A DNA stretch of 64,000 nucleotides, taken from Anastrepha obliqua. Lineage: Eukaryota > Arthropoda > Insecta > Diptera > Tephritidae. A program made the position numbers and the translations under genes. The stretch spans positions 166,596,792-166,660,791 of the forward strand of contig NC_072892.1 in the NCBI RefSeq assembly GCF_027943255.1. The letters run 5' to 3'. This document shows, in pieces, positions 1 through 11,289 of the stretch (its first letter is position 1; every line of letters begins with the position of its first letter). The notes beneath the pieces were generated by a model. It saw nothing but the letters and a program-made list of their open reading frames with translations. It did no database searches and had not been told where the DNA came from.

Positions 1-1186
1 AAAGAAAAAAAAGAAAAAAAAAAACACATTTCGAAAGCGAACAGTGGATGTGTCTATACTGGATTGTTAACATAAACGAACCGACTGCACTAGATTAGTT
101 AAGGTTAGATTGCAGCGGTTGACCACTGTGGAACACACAAAGACTTATAGTCCCCTGTGATGGCACGAAAGAGAAGTTGCGTTATTTAGTATTAACACCT
201 GGTTAATTGATGCCCCTGTTGCGAGGATTCGAAATGTTTTCAAAAACAATGCTGCGATTTATATACTAATTATTATTATCAAAAAAAAAAAACTTGATGT
301 GATCATTATAACACTAATAACAACTCAATGATAGCACACAAAAGCAAAAAAGCGTAGCATATCAGATATATGAGATACCAAATTATCAAAGTGACTTGCC
401 TTGTGGTGATGTCATTCCATCACCTTCTTAGCCTTTTCTCTCATTCATGAAAGCGTGGACGCAAAAGAGTCATATGTTGAAGCGAACTCTGTCCACTGCC
501 GTGATGGCCAGCACAGAAGTGTCTGAATCAGCAATTTGTTTCACTTGTTCAAACTATCCCCTATGGGCAACGGCATTTGAACATTCAAAGGCTTTTTATC
601 GCATGAAATGACACTGCTTTGAAGCCCGTGAATGACACTCACATTTCATTACAAATACTTAAACGTATTTATGTATGTATGCGTGTGCGGAGAGCATGCA
701 TCCATGCATGTACTCGTAAAGCGGAATTTTTAGTTGCGCATTTTGCGTAGCAGCCAAAGTTTCCACAATTTTGCCGCTGACATTTGCACACTTCGATGCT
801 GATAGTGCAAAAACTAACTTGAAAAATTCTCTGACTGATATCACGTTGAATTTCGCTTCTGGCTGTCATCCCTGTCTAACAGTCGTTCAACTACCGTCGC
901 AGCTGACACAATATAAACCTCCCCTCGCGCTTCAGCAACGAGAGCAAACACTAACAGTTGTTGGAATAAGTGAACCACACTTTAATATTGAAATATTTTT
1001 GCATACATTTCCGCATTGTTTTCTATACATTAACACTTATGTTCGTACACCTACACACGCACACACACATACACACATGGGTGTACACTTTATAGGTATG
1101 CAAGGCGTAGAAGTTAGTGCTATTTGGCAAATATGTGAATTTGGGTTCACTGAGAATTTATGTCAAGCGCCTGTATGTGGCATGTA
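1..1186. other. Non-coding stretch, no gene recognised
   Basis: AT-rich unique sequence with a short CA-rich stretch near 1045-1078. The open frame at 771-1223 has no recognisable domain and includes a Thr/His run from that CA tract, so I treat it as chance. A TATAAA at 912-917 lies 22 bases before a TCAG, an unconvincing core-promoter candidate. Confidence 0.5.
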
Positions 1187-1199
1187 CAGGGTGATTTTT

Positions 1200-4135
1200 A
1201 GAGGTACGCGACTTTTTTTTTAAAGAAAAACTCTTAAATTTAAAAATTTTGATATTTTTAGAACAAATTGCGATAAATCCAAAAAAAATTAGGCCATGCA
1301 TTTTTTTTTTTTGTTAAACAAAAATTAGAAAATCTTTTTAGTTAACTTTTTTCAGCAAATGCAGAACAAAGTCAAGGTATTTTTTCAGGAACCCGTGGTT
1401 TTGTTTTTCTTTTGAACTTGCTTTTTAAGATAAATTAAACAAAAAAATCGGTTAATATAAAAAAACTAAGGCAAGACATTTTTTTCTTAAATGAAAATTC
1501 AAAATATTAAAAATCAGGGCAATTTTTTCAGTTTTTTTTTGTGTTATTATTTTTAGGAGAAATTAAAAAAAAAATCTATAAATTAAAAGAAAGAACATTT
1601 TTTTGTTAAACAAAAATTTGAAAAATGTTTCATTTAACTCTTTTTCAGCAAATGTAAAAGAAAATCAGGGCATTTTTTCAGGTAGCCGTAGTGCTTTTTT
1701 TCGAACTCGCTTTTTAAGAAACATTAAACAAAAAATCGGTTAATATAAAAAACTAAGGCGATACATTTTTCCTTAAAAAAAAATTAAAAAAATATAAAAT
1801 CATTGTAATTTTCTCAGGAACCCGCGTTTTTATTTTGTGTCACTATTTGTAGGCTAATGTAAAAAAAAATCGATAAATTAATAAACAACAAGGTAATATT
1901 TTTTTTGTTAAGCTAAAAATCAAAAAAATGTTCAATTGACTTTTTTTCTGTAAAGATGAAAAACAATCCGAGTAATTTTTTTCAAGTATTCGTGTTTGTA
2001 TTTTGGTTTTTTTTTGAGGCAAAGGTAAAAACAACGATTTATTTAAACAAATTAGGCGCTATTTTTTTTTTTTTTTTGTTAAACAAAAATTCGAAAATTT
2101 ATTCTTTAATTTTGTTCTCGATAAATATGAAAAAACTCAGTGCAGAAGTAGAATTTATAATTTGGTTGTAGTGAATTTGGTGAAAAAATTCAAATTAATT
2201 TTTTAGTTCCCCGTGTTTTTTTGTGGTTCTTTTTTTGGATTAATCTAAGAAAATCTGATATTACAAAAAAAAAAACAAATTATCGGCTTAATTTTTCTGT
2301 TTTTAAATAAAAATTCTAAAAAATTTTTACTAAAGTCAGGTTAATTTTTTCAGGTTTTTATTTTGATTGTGTTGTTTTAGGATCAATAAAAAAAATTCAA
2401 AAATAAAAAAGGGACTACGGTGATAAGTTTTTTCATTGAAATAAATGTGACATATTTTTTATAATTTTCTTTCGGTAAATTTCTGTCACGTAAATTCACA
2501 ATTTTTTTCTGTAAATTTCAATACCGAAAGATCACAATTTTTTTCCGTAAATTTGGTGAAAAAAATTACGATTTTTTATTCAAAAAAATGTGAGATATTT
2601 CGTATCATTTTTTTCCGTACATTTGTGCGCTAAAAATTTATAAATTTTTTTCAATAAATTTGTTAATAAAAGCAAAGTTTGGCTTATTTCGCCGTGTTAT
2701 TTTCGGTTTATTAAAAAAAAAAACAAAAAGACGATATAAAAAACAAAACAAATTATCGGCTTAATTTTACTTTTTTTTAACAAAGATTCTAAAAAATTCA
2801 ATTTTTCTCCGGTGAAACAAAGTCAAGGTAATTTTTTAATGTTTTTTGTTTTTTGATTTTGTTTTTTTAGGATAAATTAAAAAAAAATCAAAAATTGAAA
2901 AAGGACTACGGTGATAAGATGTTTATTCAAAAAGATGTGACACATTTGTTACAATTTTTTTTAAGGTAAATTTGTGTACCGAAAATTCACAAGTTCTTTT
3001 TGGGAAATTTGGGTACCTAAAATTCACAATTTTTTTCGGTAAATTTGGTGAAAAAATCAAAGACTTTTTTATTTCGCCGTGTTATTTTTGTGCTGTTTTT
3101 CTTATTTAATTTAAAAACAATCCGCTGTTAAAAAAAAACAAATTATCGGCTTAATTTTTCTTTTTTTAGACAAGAATTCTAAAAAATGTCTCTTTTTTTC
3201 GGTAACGTCAGGGTAATTTTTTCAGTTTTTGTTTTTATTTTGTTGTTTTCGGATAAATAAAAAACAAACTTTATTTACTAACTGTACTTTTATTAAAAAA
3301 TATGACAAATTTTTTACTTTATAAAGAGATATGACAAATTTTTTATAATTTTTTTTTCGGTAAATTTGTATACCGAAAATTCAGAATTTTTTTTCGGTAA
3401 ATTTAGAGAAAAATCAAAGATATTTGTTTTAGTTCCTTGTGTTATTTTTGAGATGCTTTCTTTTGATAAATTTAAAAAAATCTGATAAAAAAATTTAATT
3501 TTTTTTAGATATGAAAACTTTTTAATTTTTTTTTTGGTAAAAAAAAAAATCTGAAAATTTTTTAGTAAACTTTTTTTCGGTAAACATGGAAAATAAAGTC
3601 AGGCTAATTTTTTCAGGTTTTTATTTTGATTTTGTTGTTTACGGATAAATGAAAAAACAAACCAAAAATTAAAAGAAACTAAGGTGATAAGTTTTATATT
3701 AAAAAAAATGCAATATATTTTTGTAATTTTTTTTTTTTTGGTAAAATTTTGTACTAAAAATTCACAATTTTTTTCGGTAAATTAATTTTTTTTTTGTTTT
3801 TAAATTTCATTTAACTTTGTTTCTGTATACCCTTTTCTATTTTGGTTTTATTTTTTAGGATAACAATAAAATCTAAGGCGATACATTTTTTAGTAAAAAA
3901 TACGACAAATTGTTTATAATTTTTTTTCGGTAATTTTTTCTACTAAAAATTATAATTTTTTTTGGTAAATTTGATGAAGAAAATCGGGTCATTTTTTTAG
4001 TTACCCTTGTTTCTTTTTTTTGCGTTTTTGGCATAAATTTAAATTATCAGAGAAACTTCAAAAAATGTGCCAAATTTTTTTATAAAAATTTTTCACCTTC
4101 AGTAAATTTCTTTACTGATAAACTATTATATTTTT
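1200..4135. repeat. Degenerate AT-rich tandem repeat field
   Basis: About 2.9 kb built from poly-T/poly-A runs joined by recurring phrases. One set of phrases is GTTAAACAAAAATT, CAGCAAATG, TTTTTTCAGG and AATCGGTTAATATAAAAAA. It recurs near 1312 and 1607 (a spacing of about 295 bases) and in weaker form near 1907 and 2077. A second set, TTTTTTCGGTAAATTTG, ACCGAAAATTCACAA and AATTATCGGCTTAATTTT, recurs through 2480-4000. Copies are diverged and of unequal length, so this is an old, decaying array rather than a fresh satellite. It contains no credible coding frame. Confidence 0.65.
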
Positions 4136-4140
4136 ACAAA

Positions 4141-4690
4141 CCTTTTGTGAATAACATCTGCTGTGTAGCCGCCATCAGCAGCCATACACAAATTGGCTCC
4201 TCTCCAGTATATTTGCATCACTTTTTAAACAATTTTGGGCCTAACTTTTTCGATTTCCTACCCCACATTAGTTTTAAGTTGTGCGAGGTTTTTAGTGGTT
4301 TGGGCATAAACTGGCTTTTTCTTTAAATATCCTCTTAAGAAAAAGTCTGGCTCTGCTGAATTCGGTGATTTAGATGATAGATATCACCGCCATTTTTCGA
4401 AATCAGCGGTTGCTCGGAGAATCTTGCCTTCAATGGCTCGATTGTTTCACGGCAAGTGTTGCGCCGGTCTACTGGAACGAGAAGTTCTCAATATCATTTA
4501 GAGTAAGCGCGCTTATTAAAACTGCCTCATATTGTATGGTATTCCATTGACCGATGAGGTTCTAGAATCTACATCTTACCCAACGGCGGTCACTCTTTCT
4601 GGAGCTACGCCGCTCCAAACAGTAAGTTTTGGTGAATATAAAAGTTCATCGTCGGCTAGCTCTGGATTTTGTAGAGCTCGACTTTGAAAT
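4141..4690 (-). pseudogene. Decayed IS630/mariner-superfamily (DDE) transposase, C-terminal half
   Basis: Read on the minus strand in shifting frames, this stretch shows the order of motifs of the insect DDE transposases that end in D-FFLWGY-K-VY. There is a KLTVWSGV-like strand near 4625, a Q-TGAT remnant of the QDGAT catalytic block near 4470, and then PDFFLRGYLKKKPVYAQT followed by LAQLKTN at about 4270-4345. A last piece reads ADGGYTADVIHKRF just before 4141, matching the usual C-terminal G-GH--D-I-H-- tail. The reading frame has several stops and at least two frame changes, and the catalytic Asp of QDGAT is lost. The N-terminal half is not visible. It directly abuts the AT-rich repeat field. 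Confidence 0.6.
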
Positions 4691-4699
4691 TTTATAAGT

Positions 4700-5930
4700 T
4701 TTTTGTTCATGAATTTAGCAACAGTTTAAAAGCAAATGTTTAATGAATTTCAAAGTAGTGGAGATTGATAAAAGAAAAACGATGACTTTGGGAATCCAAT
4801 CCAGGTAACTAAAATTTGAATTTATGATAACTCTGAAACTGACTTCGGAGCTATCCCTTTGAGCTCGAGCGATGATTTCGGATAAGAGCAAAATATAGAC
4901 TAGAATAATGGCATTTTGCCTTCGAGAATCAGATAGCAAATAACCAAGTTATTATGCAACCTATTTTGGTGGTTTTAAAAGAATGCACAATTTTTTTTTT
5001 AAGCTACCAAAATTCTCTTAACATAAGCTTTAAATGCCGCGATGGACTTTTGTAACTTTTTTCCCGACCAGTCTACTGTGCGACATATCAATTCAACTGG
5101 CAGCATATTTTGCTGTAAATACCCATGTGTGTATAAATGTATGTAACTTTGTAAGGAATTTGTGGTGAATGTATTTTCTTTTTTTCTTTTGTTTTTTGGT
5201 ACGTGCGTGGCCCACTAAACTGAGCCTGTTTGCGCCAACATCACACACTCACATCCACTAGCAGCTGCTGCCGTTATGCCCTTTAACTGTATGAAATTGA
5301 CATTCCATCTGCATGTTCAACTGAAAGCTGCTAGCGTGCTTCTGTGTATTTGTTTTTGTTTTGCCATTTTTCGCAAAACAAAGCCTCGTACTTTGCACAG
5401 CTGCGATACTCTTCATCATTATTGTGTGAGCTGTTATTGTTTATGGAGGAACCACAAACAGGCATTCGTTACCACAATTTTTATTGGCATACCCAAATAT
5501 GCATCAATAAGTTGGGGTATAGATACACCATCGTTCTTGATATTGTGAAATTTTACTAATAATTACACAGTGCAGGGAAATGAGAAATACAATTTTAGTC
5601 CTTGGGATGTCATAGAATTTTTCTGATAGGTTATGGAAAATAAGAAGATCTGTATTTTACAAAATATTCTTATCGACAATTTTTTTGGTTTTTTCAAAAT
5701 TTACAGTTCCCATTTTATATGAAATTTTAGCAAAAACTGGTATCTGATATCACCCAGAACTCTTTGAAATATATATAAATCGAATTCTAAAATGTTATTT
5801 ATCGCTTCAAGTTTAATTTGAGTTATAGAAGTTTAGAATCCGTTTGCTAGTTTTTTTTTAGGCAAAACTTTAAAGTGATTGAACTTCTTAATAGATGGAT
5901 CGAAATAAGAAGGAAAAGTTGGCGGAGTAG
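4700..5930. other. Unique non-coding stretch
   Basis: No gene, RNA or mobile-element signature seen. Open frames at 5276-5548 and on the opposite strand are short, overlap one another and show no domain. Confidence 0.5.
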
Positions 5931-5984
5931 TTTTTTGTGAGGACTCAAATTCAGGTTCCCGGACCACTGCAGTGTGTTCCAGGC

Positions 5985-6612
5985 AGATGTAGCCGCAATC
6001 TGAGCTGATTGGCTGCTCACATGCGTACTAACATTCAAGAAAGTAAATATTTACTCCGACAGCCAAGCGGTAATAAAGGCCCTCCGCTCAGTGACGGTGC
6101 ATTCGAAACTGGCCAGGGAATGACTGACCTCACTTTCGACTGCGTCCGAATTTTTTGACATAAACCTCATCTGGGTTCCTGGTCACAGCGACATTGCGGG
6201 ATACTGTGAGGCGGATAAGCTGGCCAGACAATGGACATGTGAGGTGATTTCCCCGCGAAGGGAGAGAATTGGGATCCCCCTGACTACCTGCGGTCTGCTC
6301 CTCGAAAGATGGGCATCGTGCCAACTCAGCGAACGCTGGGAAAATGCACAAACGTGCAAAGTCGCGAAATCCTTCTGGCCACGTGTGGATCAAAGGCGCT
6401 CGGGTTAGCTTCTGAGGCTGACAAAATATCTGCTCTCGAATCTCGTGGGTTTTCTCATAGGTCACTATGCGCGAGGAATGCATGCTGTGAGACTTGAAAT
6501 TTGAAAAAATGAGGTGGAATCATTTCAGCACCTTCTCCTTAGCTGTCCCGCTCTGGCGGGGCTAAGATGCAGGCATCTTGGCTCTTACTTCTTTTCTACG
6601 CCTGCTCATATA
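5985..6612 (+). mobile_element. Non-LTR retrotransposon 3' part: RNase H and C-terminal Cys/His region, broken
   Basis: A plus-strand reading gives IYSDSQAVIKALRS (RNase H strand with a catalytic-type Asp) near 6045, then IWVPGHSDIAGYCEADKLAR near 6170-6225, the conserved RNase H end with GH and the last Asp. Downstream, in changed frames, come LLERWASCQLSERWENAQTC and then ESFQHLLLSCPALAGLRCRH near 6515-6570, the C-terminal H-x4-C-P-L block of RNase-H-bearing LINEs (I/LOA/R1-type organisation). The element has stops and frameshifts and no RT is present. It is cut at 6612-6614 by insertion of the deleted DNA transposon at 6615. The copy at 60655-61270 is a relative. Confidence 0.7.
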
Positions 6613-6614
6613 TA

Positions 6615-7107
6615 GGGTTATTCAATAGGTGCGCTTCAACTTTTTTCCGATAGGGAGGGCGAATGACGCAATATTTTTTATTTTTCGCTTGTCATTTGTA
6701 AACTTCATTAGTATACATTTCATCATGGAACGCTACACACTTGAGCAACGATTGCAAATCGCGCAAATTTTTTATGAAAATAATCGTTCTGTTGCTGCTA
6801 CTTTAAGAGCATTACGGCCATTTTACGGTCCATTTAACAAGCCGTCCCGTTTTGGGGTTATGTGAAGTCATTGGTCTACAATAACAAGCCGGCGACGATT
6901 TGTGAGCTCAGAGCCAATATTGAATCCGAAATTGCTGGAATTTCAGCCGATTTATGCAAAAGAGTGGTCGAAAATTGGGTTCAACGATTGGACTTCGTAA
7001 AACGTGGTCATGCAAAACAAATCGAATTTCATACTTAAATGTATATGCTCAAACTCGATAATAAAAAAAAAATTAGTTAAAAAAGTCAAACTGCTCCTAA
7101 CCATCCC
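6615..7107 (+). mobile_element. Internally deleted IS630/mariner-superfamily element
   Basis: The left end GGGTTATTCAATAGGTGCGC follows a TA at 6613-6614. A diverged inverted match (AAAAAAGT...GCNCCT) lies at about 7079-7100, so the right boundary is approximate. The element carries only the two ends of a transposase. The N-terminus starts MERYTLEQRLQIAQIFYEN and runs to LRPFYGPFNKPSR. It is fused at about 6849 to FWGYVKSLVYNNKPATICEL and the C-terminal end ISADLCKRVVENWVQRLDFV, with a stop at 7036-7038. The catalytic middle (all DDE residues) is missing, so it could move only with enzyme from elsewhere. It interrupts a LINE. Confidence 0.75.
6725..7038 (+). pseudogene. Transposase remnant, N-terminus joined to C-terminus
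   Basis: The start ATG at 6725 is chosen because MERYT-EQR--I is the usual opening of this insect transposase family; an in-frame upstream ATG at 6629 adds residues with no family match. About 41 N-terminal residues (helix-turn-helix part) are read to 6847. The C-terminal 62 residues are in a frame shifted by one base. The deletion removed some 230 codons compared with the usual length of about 340 residues. Neither piece can be a functional enzyme. Confidence 0.7.
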
Positions 7108-7262
7108 AGCATTACCTCTCCCCGCCCTCTCCCTGTATCCCGTGGGTCTTTTCTTTCACCTCACTTCCTTCACAATGGTATCACAAAGGACGAATCCATT
7201 TTTCTTCGTCCAAGTGTGATCATTCCTTGGGCAACCATACCAACCTAACCTAACCTAAGATT
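7108..7262 (+). repeat. Probable LINE 3' flank with (CCTAA)n tail
   Basis: The sequence right of the inserted element ends in CAACCTAACCTAACCTAAG (7241-7259). The same CCTAA tail follows LINE C-terminal sequences at 40680 and 53168, so this is probably the 3' end of the LINE interrupted at 6612, or of another LINE. No coding signal is seen in the stretch itself. Confidence 0.4.
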
Positions 7263-8009
7263 ATGTTAAAATACGTGTCTTCTTATTTGCCATAACCTAT
7301 CAGAAAAATATTTTGAGACCTCAGGAATATTTGTTTTTTAATTTTATTGCACTGCATAAAAAGATACGTTTTATTTTAGTTTAGGTGAAGCCAATATTAG
7401 TGCTCAGAGAATTTACATACCAGGTTTTCGGCATACTTTGAAAGTCATCTCGGGATCCCGAAATTAATACACGCCACTTCCGAGATTCATGAAAACTTAC
7501 GTATAATCCATCCTAACGAACACCTCGCTTAAGTGGACATCTTCCAACTTTTTTATATTTGTCTCAGAAGCAGACACCTCCCATAAGCGGACAAATTTTT
7601 CAGTTCCTTAGGGGTCCGCTTAAGAAAGAGTACACTGTACACCGGGGTGCCTGGTGTTCGTGGTATTTTTTTGCAGCAAACCCGAAATCCCTGGAGTACT
7701 AGAGTAGAAAAGCACAAGAAATCTGCGATTCCGGAATCCCTATTTAGAAGATATTTTGTAATATTTAATTTCGCAAATTTTTTTTTTTTAACTTTCCCCA
7801 TTCAGAAATAATTTTGAAGCTTCGCATACACTTTTCTTTAATATTTAAATTGATTTCAATTTTTGTTGGCTTAACTTTTTAGATAACTGGCAATTCCGTT
7901 CAAAAATATTTCTGTAGCTTCGCAAACACTTTTTTTATTTTATCGAAAAAAATACCTTTCCGATCCTCCGGTACCATATTTCAACCGGTAGTGATGCCAA
8001 AATTAAGTA
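7263..8009. other. Non-coding stretch with weak transposon-end signals
   Basis: No gene seen. Two diverged direct copies of a phrase containing GTAGCTTCGCAAACACTTTT (about 7801-7838 and 7898-7935) occur. A stretch read on the minus strand from 7640 begins ACAGTGTACTCTTTCTTAAG and has several AAGCGGACA/AAGTGGACA phrases down to 7520. This resembles the end of a pogo/Tigger-type transposon but no transposase is visible. Confidence 0.35.
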
Positions 8010-9090
8010 CATTCTGTCAAAAAAGTACCGGGAAATGTGCAATAAAACGCAAAATAATTGTTTTTTTATAATCAATTTGTTCCCTTCAAAATAGGCTCCG
8101 TTCGAAGCAATGCAAATATGCCAACGATTAGCCAGTCATCAAAGCACCTTTCAAACGCGTTTGAAAAGATCTCCTTCAGCTTCTTCAGCGAATTCTTCTT
8201 AATGTCCTCTATCGACTCAAAGCGGCGTTCTGCGGAGTATCAATTTAAGTTTTGGGAAAAGGAAAAAGTCACCGGAGGCTAAATCCCATGAATACGGCGG
8301 TTATTCGATGATATTTGTCGAGTTTTTGGTCAAAAAAGTGTATACAATAAGAGCCTTGTGAGAGAAGGTTCGTTATCATAGAGCAAGATCCATGAGTTTT
8401 TTTCCAGATTCGCTCTCAAAAGTTGCATAACTTCCAAATAATATGCTTTATTTACTTTAGAAACTTTTGAAACGAGTTCCGAGAGCACGGCTTCATGACA
8501 ATCAAAGAAAACGAGTAGCACGACTTTCACTTTCGACCGACTTTGACGTGGCTCCTGTGAATAGCGCCATTCAGACGCCTGTTGAGTGGTTTGCATGTCA
8601 AACTCCTATACTTACGACTCATCTCCTGTTATCATGAGCTGGATAAACGTTGGGTCCGAATTCACTTGCTCAAGCATATCTTCAGCCACCTTCTTCCGAT
8701 GAATTTTTTTAAAGAAATTCAACGCTCTTGGAACGAATCGAGCAGCCATGCGTCTCATGCCCAATTGGTGGTGTAAAATGTTGCGAATTGATTCGTGAGA
8801 CGTGCTAATGTCACGAGCCACCTCCTTCAAGCTTAAATGATGGTTGTCCAGCACCATTTCCTTGACTTTGTCGACGTTTTCATCCGTTGAAGACGTTGAT
8901 GGGCGACCAGATCGGGGCAAATCTTTGACGACTTCTTGGCCCTCTGCAAAAGCAATATACTAGGTACTCATATGCCTATGCTTTTGATGAAGCACACGCG
9001 CCATAGGCTTTCTGCAACATTTTTAACGATTCAGCACACGAAATCCCGTTCAAAACACAAAATTTAAGACAAATTCTGTATCCAGATATG
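8010..9090 (-). mobile_element. Mariner relic, family A, one end lost
   Basis: The left end CATTCTGTCAAAAAAGT follows TA (8008-8009). It is the same terminal sequence as the element at 39033-40250. The opposite end is not found and similarity fades near 9090. The minus strand encodes a broken mariner transposase with an N-terminal GRPSTSSTDENVDKVKEMV region, LGMRRMAARFVP and MITGDES (first catalytic Asp). A separate frame gives KVKVVLLVFFDCHEAVL, then WILLYDNEPS (second Asp), then a degraded tail. Several frameshifts and stops make it a pseudogene. Confidence 0.85.
8330..9060 (-). pseudogene. Mariner transposase, frameshifted
   Basis: Two main open pieces remain. 8612-8920 holds helix-turn-helix 2, the LVPR-LNF linker and the first catalytic Asp in TGDES. 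8330-8596 holds the middle of the catalytic domain with the second Asp in YDN. The usual WVPHEL-type linker reads RFVPRALNF. The third Asp (SPDLAPCD block) is not recognisable. Mariner transposases are normally about 345 residues, and this copy can specify only fragments. Confidence 0.8.
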
Positions 9091-9149
9091 AAAACAATCT
9101 GCTTTACTTAATTAAATCTACGGTTTAATACAACAACTGATAATTTTTT

Positions 9150-10060
9150 TTGTTTTTCTTGTGTGTGAGTGAGGTAGGAGACCTATAAAGGACCAGTTCT
9201 ATTCACCCGCGCCTTGGTCCACCATATTTGGATCCAGTTTTCATGCTATAGGCTCGCGGTTTTGTGTCTCTGTCAGTGAGACTTTGTTACACTGTGTCGA
9301 GGCTTATCTCGTTTTTCCGTAGTACGTCTTCGAAGTACATCCTTTTACCGCGTTCCAGCTGTCCTCGCCAATCTGTTCTCTCAGAGCACTTCTTTCCGCA
9401 AGAGATCTGTCACAACTAAAAAACGTGTGTTCAGCGTCTTCGCTCGGCACTTAGCAGTATATCCACTTGGGATCGGCTACCTTGCACATCCGGTATAAGT
9501 ATCTCCGGAAGTACCCGTGGCCCGAGAGGATCTGAGTTAAGAAGTAATTCACTTCCCTGGAGTTCCTATGATCCCATTTGCCCGTTGATGAATGAGTTTC
9601 GCAGTTCATCTGCCACTCGGTTCAGTATCCCATTGGCTTTGCCACCGCAGCAGTGTTTGGCAGCTCTGTTCTGCGACGTTAGTGATGACATTTTTCTTTT
9701 TGGAGTCCTACGCATCCATTTGTTTCCGAGCCATGGCGTCTACGGGCATCTGCCTGCTGATCACAAAGACTGCAGCACCAGAAACAGTGCGGTAGGCTGA
9801 GGTAACTTTTAGTGTCCGCCAGTGCTTTGCGCTTGGCTTTACACTCTAGCGCATCTCCCCATACTTCCCTGTCGGATAGGAGAATGGAAGTTGTGGCCAT
9901 GGCGGCCTTATTCTGCTCTGTGATGACCTACCGATGTTTTCCATTAATCTGCTCAGTACTTCCATGACTTTTGCTGCTTTCGTAGCCGCATGGCGTATCT
10001 GGGCCCAGAAACAAAGCCTACATTCAAATTGAGTACCTAGTATTTCTAATATAATATTTG
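9150..10060 (-). mobile_element. R1-clade-like non-LTR retrotransposon, C-terminal part
   Basis: The minus-strand reading gives FWAQIRHAATKAAKVMEVLS then RLMENIG (RT thumb region) at about 9925-10000. Next come TEVWGDALE-like and ASAYRTVSDAAVCVI motifs at 9720-9870, then SGHGYFRRYLYRMCKVADP followed by EDAEHTFFSCDRSLAERSAL at about 9390-9520. The C-x-H-x4-C zinc-knuckle layout and the GHG-F--YL phrase are typical of R1-type elements, which lack RNase H. The copy is 5'-truncated and has several frameshifts. It abuts the RTE-like element on its 5' side. Confidence 0.7.
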
Positions 10061-11285
10061 CATACATGGTTCCGCATGGGCACATAGAGCCACAAAGAGC
10101 TTCCTTAATGCGCTTCTGTTGAACGCTAGCCACTTTTGTTCGTTGTTTTTGAGGTTCTTCTCCAGGTTAGTGATGGTCTGCCGCTACGTCGGCTACCTTG
10201 CTGGTACCAATCAATCTCATTAGACTTGATGCCGTTCGGATCTCTTCTTAAAATGTGTCCAAGCCACTCCCAGTTTCGTTTGAGTATTTCCATTCGTATT
10301 GTAGTTTGGCTCGTCATAGTCCTTAAGTTTTGGTTGGGATGCGAAGTACTGTACAGAGGCAATGACTCACAAATACTTGTAAGCGCTGCAAGTCTGTGGC
10401 TGCTAGATACCTAGTTTCGTAGCCGTACAATTAGGTGGACTTTAGGGTGGCCATTACAGTTGCATATTTTAATTTTTATGAGTGATCACAGGGAATTTCC
10501 AGACATCTTAAAGAGAGCCAAAAGCCGACACATCAGCAAAGGTGTGTGTTATAAGGCATATGTCATCGGCATAATCGAGCTCTTCGAGACGTCCATTTAG
10601 TCCCCATGTTGTGCCATTTGTTTCGTCCAATGCTTTGCTCCTATCACAGTCCAGGGCAATGCTAAAAAGGAGTGATGACAACGAACAGCCCTGTCGAATG
10701 CCGTTTGCGTTGTTTATTGGATCCCACAGCTCTTGCTTTTTTGGCTCACACGCACAGCTGGAACTCCTTTACATGCCAATGTACTCCAGTTTGCGTAGTG
10801 GTGGATTGCACCGAAGGCTTTGTGAAAGCCAACGAAGATTAGATATAGAGAGGGGCTCGCCATTCTACAGATTGATCCACTATAACACGAATACTAGTGA
10901 CGTGATCGACGCATGATCGCCCTGGGTGGAAACCCGCCTGCTCCACGCTGAGTTTTGGTTGAAGAGCAGTCGATATACGAATATTGATAATTTGGACAAT
11001 TATTTTGTTCTCCTTATTTAGCCAGTTTTTGCGCTCCAAAAGGTTCCTTTTTTTGGGTAAATTGATTAACTTAACTTTTAACTTATTAGGAAGTTGGCCT
11101 GTTGTCCAGAAGCCTTCGATTGCTGGTCTGATTATGCATGCGTTGAGTTTGTAATCAGCTTTTAGGACTTCGGCGGCAATGTTGTCAGATCCAGCTGATT
11201 TGTGATTATTCAAGGTTTATATTGTGTTTACAATTTCAAGCGCACTTGGGCAGCTGTTCGCAATTGAACTAATTATGATGTGCGA
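10060..11285 (-). mobile_element. RTE-like non-LTR retrotransposon, 5'-truncated and decayed
   Basis: The minus strand carries a reverse transcriptase. NNHKSAGSDNIAAEVLKA (RT motif 1) lies near 11160-11210, EQAGFHPGRSCVDHVTSIRV near 10900-10950 and LDYADDICLI near 10550-10580, with the YADD catalytic box intact. The characteristic RTE tail NWEWLGHILRRDPNGI followed by RRSGRPSLTWRRT lies at 10150-10290. Its last recognisable phrase, FVALCAHAEP, ends near 10080. Frames change several times between these blocks. It is fused to the R1-like LINE, consistent with insertion of one LINE into another. Confidence 0.7.
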
Positions 11286-11289
11286 TGAA

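Noticed and set aside
771..1223. 150-codon open frame
   Set aside because: Contains a CA-microsatellite-derived Thr/His run, overlaps frames on the other strand and ends in a poly-T stretch. No domain is recognisable.
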